Of a stretch of DNA of 64,000 nucleotides, positions 58,768-64,000 are shown one piece after another. Each line of letters starts with the position of its first letter. The first letter of the stretch is position 1. This DNA is from Frankineae bacterium MT45 (GTDB lineage Bacteria; Actinomycetota; Actinomycetes; Mycobacteriales; Jatrophihabitantaceae): NCBI GenBank assembly GCA_900100325.1, contig LT629697.1, forward strand, positions 186,001 to 250,000, read 5' to 3'. A program made the position numbers and the translations under genes. The notes beneath the pieces are model-generated. The model was not told the DNA's origin, did no database searches, and worked only from the letters and a program-made list of their open reading frames with translations.

Positions 58768-59748
58768 ATGGATTTCGAACCGCAGCACCGAATCGTCTCG
58801 GTCCCGGCCGGCCGGATTCACCTTGTGGAGCAGGGCGTCGGGCCACTGGTGCTGCTGGTGCACGGCTTCCCCGAATCGTGGTTCTCCTGGCGCCGGCAAC
58901 TGCCGGCGATCGCCGCGGCCGGCTTCCGCGCGGTGGCCATCGACGTGCGGGGCTACGGCCGGTCGTCGAAGCCGGACGCCATCGAGGCCTACCGCATGCT
59001 CGAACTCGTCGGGGACAACCTCGGTGTCGTGACGGCGCTCGGCGAGGAGACGGCCACGATTGTCGGGCACGACTGGGGTTCGCCGATCGCGGCCAACTCG
59101 GCGCTGCTGCACCCGGAGGTATTCACCGCCGTCGGGCTGCTCAGCGTCCCGTACTCCCCGCGCAGCCGTCACCGCCCGACCGAGTCCCTGGCCCGCCTCG
59201 GTGGAGACGAGGCCGAGTTCTACATCAACTACTTCCAGGCGCCGGGACGGGTCGAGGCCGAGATCGAACCGGACGTCCGGGGCTGGCTGGCCGGCATCTA
59301 CGCCGGACTCTCGGGTGACGTGGTCAGCGAAGCCGAGATCGGCCGTATTTTCATGGTGAAACGGGGCGGACGTATTCGCGACGGCTTTCCGCCGCCGGAC
59401 GTACGCCCGTCCTGGCTGAGCGACGCCGAACTTGACGCCTACGCCGGCGAGTTCGAGCGGACGGGCTTCACCGGCGCACTCAACCGCTACCGCAATATCG
59501 ACCAGGACTGGGAGGACCTCGCCGCCTGGGACGGTGCGGCGATCGAGCAGCCGTCACTCTTCATCGGCGGCCAACTCGACGCCTCCAGCACCTGGTCGGC
59601 TGAAGCGATTCGGCGCTACCGGACCACCCTTCCGGGCCTGGTGTCGTCACACATCCTCGATGGCTGCGGCCATTGGATCCAGCAGGAGCGCCCAGACGAG
59701 GTGAACCGACTGCTCATCGAGTGGCTACAGGGCCTTCCGCGCGGCTAG
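58768..59748 (+). CDS. Alpha/beta hydrolase, epoxide-hydrolase-like
   Basis: A 326-residue enzyme. VHGFPESWFSWRRQL is the oxyanion-hole HGxP, GHDWGSPIAA carries the nucleophilic Asp and GCGHWIQQERPDEVN the catalytic His of soluble epoxide hydrolases. A cap domain lies between (about 140–235). It opens epoxides to diols or dehalogenates; the substrate is unknown. A leaderless promoter is visible and overlaps that of the VOC gene. Confidence 0.92.
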   Translation: MDFEPQHRIVSVPAGRIHLVEQGVGPLVLLVHGFPESWFSWRRQLPAIAAAGFRAVAIDVRGYGRSSKPDAIEAYRMLELVGDNLGVVTALGEETATIVGHDWGSPIAANSALLHPEVFTAVGLLSVPYSPRSRHRPTESLARLGGDEAEFYINYFQAPGRVEAEIEPDVRGWLAGIYAGLSGDVVSEAEIGRIFMVKRGGRIRDGFPPPDVRPSWLSDAELDAYAGEFERTGFTGALNRYRNIDQDWEDLAAWDGAAIEQPSLFIGGQLDASSTWSAEAIRRYRTTLPGLVSSHILDGCGHWIQQERPDEVNRLLIEWLQGLPRG

Positions 59749-59762
59749 CGTGCGGCGGCAGG

Positions 59763-60221
59763 TCAGAATGCCGCCGGCTCGCGATCAGGTACACGATTGC
59801 TGCCGGCGTCCGAGCGATCAGCCGCCCGATTGGCCATCAATTTGGCCGCTCCGGCGGCGGCACCGATCGTGCCGACCACGACGAACGTCCAGAAGAGTTT
59901 GCCGTGTCCACGGCGTCGCCCCTGAGCGGTGGCGGCCACGTCGCTCGCCCGGCGGGCGGCCTCATCACTGAAGTCAGCGAGCAGGGTCGCCGCGTCACTG
60001 CGCGTCTTCGCGACCTGCTTACGCGCCCGGCGGTTCTGCACCTTGGCACTCTTGCGAGCCTTCTTGCTGGCGCGTCGCCCCTGGCGTCGGGCGGAGTCGA
60101 CGGCGTCAGTGACCACCTCAGAGACCGCGTCGGTAGCCGTGGCGACCGCGGATGTGACGGCGGCGGCGACATCGCTCGCGGCCTGCTTCGTGTCGCTCGG
60201 AATCGATTCCAACGTAGTCAT
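59763..60221 (-). CDS. Polybasic single-helix membrane protein of unknown function
   Basis: From the ATG at 60221 the product has 152 residues. An Ala/Thr/Val-rich amphipathic region is followed by a very basic stretch (RRQGRRASKKARKSAKVQ) and then one membrane helix (LFWTFVVVGTIGAAAGAAKL) near the C-terminus. The basic stretch could bind nucleic acid or the inner leaflet. A TTG at 60254 would extend it by 11 residues. I do not recognise a family. It converges on the hydrolase gene with 14 bases between stops. Confidence 0.65.
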   Translation of the reverse strand: MTTLESIPSDTKQAASDVAAAVTSAVATATDAVSEVVTDAVDSARRQGRRASKKARKSAKVQNRRARKQVAKTRSDAATLLADFSDEAARRASDVAATAQGRRRGHGKLFWTFVVVGTIGAAAGAAKLMANRAADRSDAGSNRVPDREPAAF

Positions 60222-60352
60222 TTCAGCAGTCTCGCTCTCTTGATCGTCAGGCAATATCGTCAGCGTGCCGCCGGCCTGCGCAGTGCAGCCGACCTACAAC
60301 TCCTATACCCCGGCCCCGCCGTTCCAAACCATCAGTCTCCACGTACGGCAGC

Positions 60353-61072
60353 ATGGGCGCCATGACCTCCGACGATGAACTCCCGCATCGCAGCACACCC
60401 GGGCATCGGGATCCGTCCGGAGAGGCACCCTGGGCGATGCAGCTGGTGGTGCGGGTCGAGAAGTCGCAGCCACCGACGCGCACAGCCGCCTTGGAGGCGT
60501 CGGCCCTGGCCACGGTGACGCTGTTGAGCGACGACCGGGCTCAGGAGGGCGCCGAGTGGTGCGCGTCGATCCAGCGTTGGCTGGATGGGCACATCCGCAA
60601 GCACGTCCGGCGAGCGCGGGGCGCCCAGTGGGAGCAGGCCCAGCAGCTGCCGGGGGTCACCGTCACCCATCGAGGGGCGCAGGTGCGGGCCTTCGTCCCG
60701 ATGTCGACCGGGTCGCTGCCGGCTGAGCTGCGCAAACTTCAGCTCTCCGGGACCGAGCTGGCCGATCCCGACCTGCGGGAGGCGGCCACCCCGCTGCCCG
60801 ACGGCCCGATCGTCATCGCCATCACCCCGCTGCCGGTGCTCCCCTTCGGCAAAGCGGCGGCGGCCGCTGCGCATGCGGCTCAGCTCAGCGCGATGAGCAT
60901 GTCGGCGCCGCGACGGCAGACGTGGGCCGACGACGGCTTCCCCCTGGTCGTGATCCAGCCCGGTCCGGCGGCCTGGGCGCGCTTCACCGCAGCGGCCCCG
61001 GTGACGGTGGTCGACGCCGGATTCACCGTCGTCGAACCCAACACCATGACCGCCGCAGCGACCTGGCGGTGA
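60353..61072 (+). CDS. Pth2-like peptidyl-tRNA hydrolase-family protein
   Basis: A 239-residue protein. WAMQLVVRVEKSQPPTRTAALEASALATVTLL resembles the substrate-binding strand and helix of PTH2 domains (PF01981), and LQLSGTELADPDLREAA the later conserved loop. The C-terminal 80 residues are extra. The canonical K(M/T)xxGKxAAQ motif of Pth2 is not seen in exact form, so enzymatic activity is uncertain. An ATG at 60362 is an equally good start. Actinobacterial homologues carry this name, from memory. Confidence 0.6.
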   Translation: MGAMTSDDELPHRSTPGHRDPSGEAPWAMQLVVRVEKSQPPTRTAALEASALATVTLLSDDRAQEGAEWCASIQRWLDGHIRKHVRRARGAQWEQAQQLPGVTVTHRGAQVRAFVPMSTGSLPAELRKLQLSGTELADPDLREAATPLPDGPIVIAITPLPVLPFGKAAAAAAHAAQLSAMSMSAPRRQTWADDGFPLVVIQPGPAAWARFTAAAPVTVVDAGFTVVEPNTMTAAATWR

Positions 61073-61145
61073 GCGGATATGGCCGTCAAATCGAGGGGTC
61101 TGCGATGCACCTCACTTGGCTCTGGTGATTGGCGGGTGGGCAACC

Positions 61146-61151
61146 TAGTCT
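61146..61151 (+). promoter_or_regulatory. -10 element of the aldehyde dehydrogenase gene (leaderless)
   Basis: TAGTCT is 6 bases before the ATG at 61158. Confidence 0.55.
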
Positions 61152-61157
61152 CGACGA

Positions 61158-62750
61158 ATGACTGAGTCACTGATCGTCGATCCCGAGAAGGACCCCACGG
61201 CAACCTGGTGCGTGAGCCCCTCGGTAGCTCGACGGCTCACCTCCCGCATCGTCGCCACCTCGGGCACCACCCGCACCACGACGAGCCCGGCCAATGGCGC
61301 GCCGATCGCCGCCGTCCCCGTCTCCAGCGTCGAGGATGTCCGCACCGCCTTCGCCACCGCCGCCGCCGCGCAGAAGCTCTGGGCTCAGCGGCCGGCGAAG
61401 GAGCGGGCCGCGATCATCCGCCGCATCGGTGAGATCGCCGTGCAGCGCCAGGAGGAGGGCCTGGACATCCTTCAGACCGAGACGGGCAAGGCCCGCGCGC
61501 ACGCCTTCGACGAGATCTTCGACGTCGCGGCGAACGCGGCCTGGATCTCGCGCAGCGGCCCCTCGGTGTTGAAGGAGAAGCGGCACTTCGGCGTGCTGCA
61601 GCTGGGCACCCCGGTGCGCGAGGTCTACCACGCCAAGGGCGTCATCGGCATGATCGCGCCGTGGAACTACCCGCTGATCCTCACCATCTCCGACGCGATG
61701 CCGGCCTGGATGTCGGGGAATGCGGTCGTCCTCAAGCCGGACAGCCAGACGCCGCTGATCGCGCTCTGGGCCGCCGAGATCGCGACCGCGGCTGGGCTGC
61801 CCGAGGGACTATTCCAGATCGTCTACGGGTCGGGCACCACGCTCGGACCGGAGATCATCAAGCTCAGCAACCACGTCTCCTTCACCGGATCGACGGCCAC
61901 CGGACGCACCGTCGCCGAGCAGGCGGCCCGTGATTTCAAGGGTGTCTCGCTGGAACTCGGCGGCAAGAACCCGGCCTACGTCGCGGCCGACGCGAACATC
62001 GAGCGGGCCGCCGAAGGCCTGATCCGGGACTGCTTCGGCAACACCGGCCACTCCTGCGTGTCGATCGAGCGCATCTACGTCCACCACTCCGTCTACGACC
62101 AGTTCCTCAAGGCGTTCGGGGCCCGGGCCGCGGCGCTGCGGATCGGGACGCGTCTGGACTGGTCCTACGACGTCGGCTCGATCTCCAATCAGTCCCAGTT
62201 CGACACCATCTCGGCCCACGTCGCCGACGCCACCGCCAAGGGCGCCCGGGTCGTCGCCGGCGGCAAGGCCCGGCCGGAGATCGGCCCACTGGCCTTCGAG
62301 CCGACCGTGCTCGCGGACGTGCCGGAGACGGCCGACTGCTACGCGGACGAGACCTTCGGCCCGCTGGTCTCCGTCTACCCGGTGGGCAGCGACGAGGAGG
62401 CGATCAGCCGGGCCAATGACACCATCTACGGCCTGAACGCCACCGTCTGGTCGGGGAGCGGGCGGCGGGGGCGGGAACTGGCCCGGCAGATCGAGTCGGG
62501 CACGGTCACCGTCAACGACGCGTTCACCGTGGTCTGGTCGGCCATCTCCAGCCCGATGGGCGGGCGCAAGCAGTCCGGGGTCGGGCGCCGGCACGGCGCG
62601 GTCGGGATCACCCGCTACACCGAGGTGCAGACGATCGCGATCCAGGCCGTCCCACTGAAGCCGCTGTACGACCGGGGTGGCGCGTTCTACGGCAAGTTCA
62701 TCACCTTCGCGGCGAAGGCCAGCCAGCGCACTCGCTTCCCCTGGCCGTAA
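61158..62750 (+). CDS. NAD(P)-dependent aldehyde dehydrogenase (succinate-semialdehyde type)
   Basis: A 530-residue ALDH. APWNYPLILTISDAMPAWMSGNAVVLKPD is the cofactor-binding block, SLELGGKNPA carries the general-base Glu and NTGHSCVSIERIYV the catalytic Cys. FGPLVSVYPVGSDEEAI ends the fold in register. It is about 40 residues longer than usual, the excess mostly at the N-terminus. It resembles actinobacterial succinate-semialdehyde dehydrogenases, but substrate choice is inference. A leaderless promoter is visible, and a long hairpin follows 7 bases after the stop. Confidence 0.93.
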   Translation: MTESLIVDPEKDPTATWCVSPSVARRLTSRIVATSGTTRTTTSPANGAPIAAVPVSSVEDVRTAFATAAAAQKLWAQRPAKERAAIIRRIGEIAVQRQEEGLDILQTETGKARAHAFDEIFDVAANAAWISRSGPSVLKEKRHFGVLQLGTPVREVYHAKGVIGMIAPWNYPLILTISDAMPAWMSGNAVVLKPDSQTPLIALWAAEIATAAGLPEGLFQIVYGSGTTLGPEIIKLSNHVSFTGSTATGRTVAEQAARDFKGVSLELGGKNPAYVAADANIERAAEGLIRDCFGNTGHSCVSIERIYVHHSVYDQFLKAFGARAAALRIGTRLDWSYDVGSISNQSQFDTISAHVADATAKGARVVAGGKARPEIGPLAFEPTVLADVPETADCYADETFGPLVSVYPVGSDEEAISRANDTIYGLNATVWSGSGRRGRELARQIESGTVTVNDAFTVVWSAISSPMGGRKQSGVGRRHGAVGITRYTEVQTIAIQAVPLKPLYDRGGAFYGKFITFAAKASQRTRFPWP

Positions 62751-62757
62751 CCCCTCT

Positions 62758-62805
62758 CGCTTTTGGCAGATTCGCACGCTGTGCCGTGCAGATCTGCCAA
62801 AAGCG
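62758..62805. terminator. 48-base palindromic hairpin after the aldehyde dehydrogenase gene
   Basis: CGCTTTTGGCAGAT (62758–62771) and ATCTGCCAAAAGCG (62792–62805) form fourteen perfect pairs. Inside, after one wobble and one mismatch, GCACG and CGTGC add five more pairs around a 6-base loop. It probably ends transcription in both directions. The high symmetry and A/T-rich ends also suggest a mobile palindromic repeat. Confidence 0.75.
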
Positions 62806-62825
62806 TGTTGGATGTGCGGGTGCCC

Positions 62826-63287
62826 ATGAATAGCCGCTCCTTCTCGACGGGTGACCTCCGGGTCGCACCGGCACGGGGGCTGCCCCATGGCCTCACCATC
62901 CCCGCGGCCGAACTCTCCGAACGGTTCAGCCGCTCCTCGGGCCCGGGTGGGCAGTCGGTGAACACCACCGACAGCCGCGTCGAGTTGAGCTGGAGCATCG
63001 CCGACTCCGAGGTCCTCAGCGACCAGCAGCGGGCGCGTCTCCTGGATCGACTCTCGACGCGGATCAGCGAGGGAGCAATCACCCTCGCCGCCTCCGAGCA
63101 GCGATCGCAACTACAGAACCGGATGCTGGCCCGGGCCCGGTTGAGCGAGCTGATCGCCGACGCGCTGGCGCCGGTGGCCGTTCGCCGCCCGACCCGTCCG
63201 TCACGGGCGGCCCGGCAGCGGCGGCTGGACGGGAAGAAGCAGCGCGGTGACATCAAGGCGACCCGGCGCCGACCCCCACCCGAGTAA
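62826..63287 (+). CDS. arfB: Alternative ribosome-rescue factor ArfB (YaeJ-like)
   Basis: From the ATG at 62826 the protein has 153 residues. ERFSRSSGPGGQSVNTTDSR carries the GGQ peptidyl-tRNA hydrolysis motif. The C-terminal tail is very basic (RPSRAARQRRLDGKKQRGDI), as needed to occupy the empty mRNA channel of stalled ribosomes. It releases stalled chains without tmRNA. The frame is open up to 62763, but that part overlaps the hairpin and is not family-like. Confidence 0.93.
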   Translation: MNSRSFSTGDLRVAPARGLPHGLTIPAAELSERFSRSSGPGGQSVNTTDSRVELSWSIADSEVLSDQQRARLLDRLSTRISEGAITLAASEQRSQLQNRMLARARLSELIADALAPVAVRRPTRPSRAARQRRLDGKKQRGDIKATRRRPPPE

Positions 63288-63319
63288 GCCTCAGTTGCGC
63301 GTCATCGGGAGGCGAAACC

Positions 63320-64000
63320 TTAGTAGGCGAGGCCGATCTGGCGGCGCACCTCGTCCATCGTCTGCATGATCTGCAGCGACTCCTGCAGGGTCAGGTCCGG
63401 GCTCTCGAGCAGGCCCGCCCGCAGGCATCGCTGCACCTCGGCCGCCTCGAACTGCATGCCGCGCCCCGGCGGGATCTCGTCCCAGCCGTCCAGCTCGGCC
63501 CCGTCTCGCCCGATCACGCGGAAGGTTGAGGGTTGGTAGAAGACTCCGGCGATCTCGAGCCGGGCCTGTGTGCCGGAGATGACCGCCGCACACGGCGTGA
63601 CGGCGTACGAGGTGGTGGTGAGCACCGCCTGGGTCACGCCCGGGTACTCCAGAATGATCGACGTCTGGGCATCGACGCCGCTGAAGGCCGGCGCACTCAC
63701 CGCGGTCACCCGGCTCGGGGCACCGAGGATCATCGACGCGAACGAGATCGGGTAGATACCGAGGTCAAGCAGCGCCCCGCCGCCGAGTTCGTGCTTGAAA
63801 AGACGGAAGTTCGGGTCGTGCCGGAACCACTGACCGTGGTCGGCGGTGACCGAGACGATCTCGCCCAGCACCCCGGAGGCGACGATCTCCCGGACCCGGA
63901 CGATGTGCGGCAGCCAGCGCGTCCACATCGCCTCCATCACAAAGACGTTCGCCGCCGACGCCGCCTCGATGATGTCGTTGGTCTGGAGTGCGTCCATCGC
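63320..64000 (-). CDS. Gfo/Idh/MocA-family oxidoreductase (5' end cut by window edge)
   Basis: About 227 C-terminal residues are visible; the NAD-binding N-terminus lies off the right edge. AANVFVMEAMWTRWLPHIVRVREIV, then GGGALLDLGIYPISFASMILG and MQFEAAEVQRCLRAGLLESP match the substrate domain of trans-1,2-dihydrobenzenediol dehydrogenase-like members. The ATG at 63997 is probably internal. It likely oxidises or reduces a sugar or cyclitol. It converges with arfB. Confidence 0.88.
   Translation of the reverse strand, partial: AMDALQTNDIIEAASAANVFVMEAMWTRWLPHIVRVREIVASGVLGEIVSVTADHGQWFRHDPNFRLFKHELGGGALLDLGIYPISFASMILGAPSRVTAVSAPAFSGVDAQTSIILEYPGVTQAVLTTTSYAVTPCAAVISGTQARLEIAGVFYQPSTFRVIGRDGAELDGWDEIPPGRGMQFEAAEVQRCLRAGLLESPDLTLQESLQIMQTMDEVRRQIGLAY

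Noticed and set aside
1-64000. CRISPR arrays, transposases or prophage genes
   Set aside because: No regularly spaced repeats, no DDE/recombinase motifs and no phage structural genes were seen in any frame.

Overview
The window is high-G+C chromosomal DNA of an actinobacterium. The gene order ponA – GT87 mannosyltransferase – rpsF – ssb – rpsR – rplI – dnaB is an actinobacterial arrangement (compare Mycobacterium Rv0050–Rv0058). DivIVA/FilP coiled-coil proteins, an LCP ligase and many leaderless-looking promoters also fit. A Frankineae/Jatrophihabitans-like organism is my best guess, by inference only. I see no rRNA, tRNA, CRISPR array or insertion sequence.

Region 1 (1–11.3 kb) is a cell-surface polysaccharide locus. 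On the minus strand are a pyruvyl transferase cut by the left edge, a GT4 glycosyltransferase and a PIG-L/LmbE deacetylase. On the plus strand are a GT2, a GT4, a membrane GT39-like transferase and an 846-residue protein that joins a Wzx-type flippase to a second GT4 enzyme. A secreted TIM-barrel hydrolase-like protein with its own promoter follows. Region 2 (11.3–23.7 kb) holds the class A penicillin-binding protein, the GT87 enzyme, endonuclease IV, a GMC oxidoreductase, a divergent marR/yceI pair with two matching operators, the rpsF–ssb–rpsR–rplI operon with a strong terminator, an A+T-richer gap with consensus DnaA boxes, and dnaB.

Region 3 (23.7–33.8 kb) has an arginine/ornithine-type antiporter with arginine deiminase but no arcB or arcC, a DUF2252 protein overlapping a UPF0104 membrane protein, an HtrA protease, a MarC-like membrane protein, tag, a CBS protein and a LysE exporter. 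Region 4 (34–41.4 kb) has a GGDEF–EAL protein, a divergent tetR/cytochrome P450 pair with an operator over the tetR start codon, a patatin-like lipase and a serine hydrolase. Region 5 (41.4–48.5 kb, all minus strand) has a GNAT enzyme, an LCP ligase, a pentapeptide-repeat protein, a FilP/Scy-like pair, a PAP2 phosphatase and a flavin reductase-like protein.

Region 6 (48.7–64 kb) is mixed: STAS, PAC2, a lower-G+C islet with a HEPN-like two-gene unit, an acyl-CoA ligase and hotdog thioesterase, a lipoprotein propeller, a DeoR/MFS coupled pair, a VOC protein and epoxide-hydrolase-like enzyme expressed from facing promoters, a Pth2-like protein, an aldehyde dehydrogenase, a 48-base palindromic hairpin, ArfB, and a Gfo/Idh/MocA oxidoreductase cut by the right edge. 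Across the window at least fourteen genes have a TANNNT hexamer 6–7 bases before the start codon, which suggests widespread leaderless transcription.
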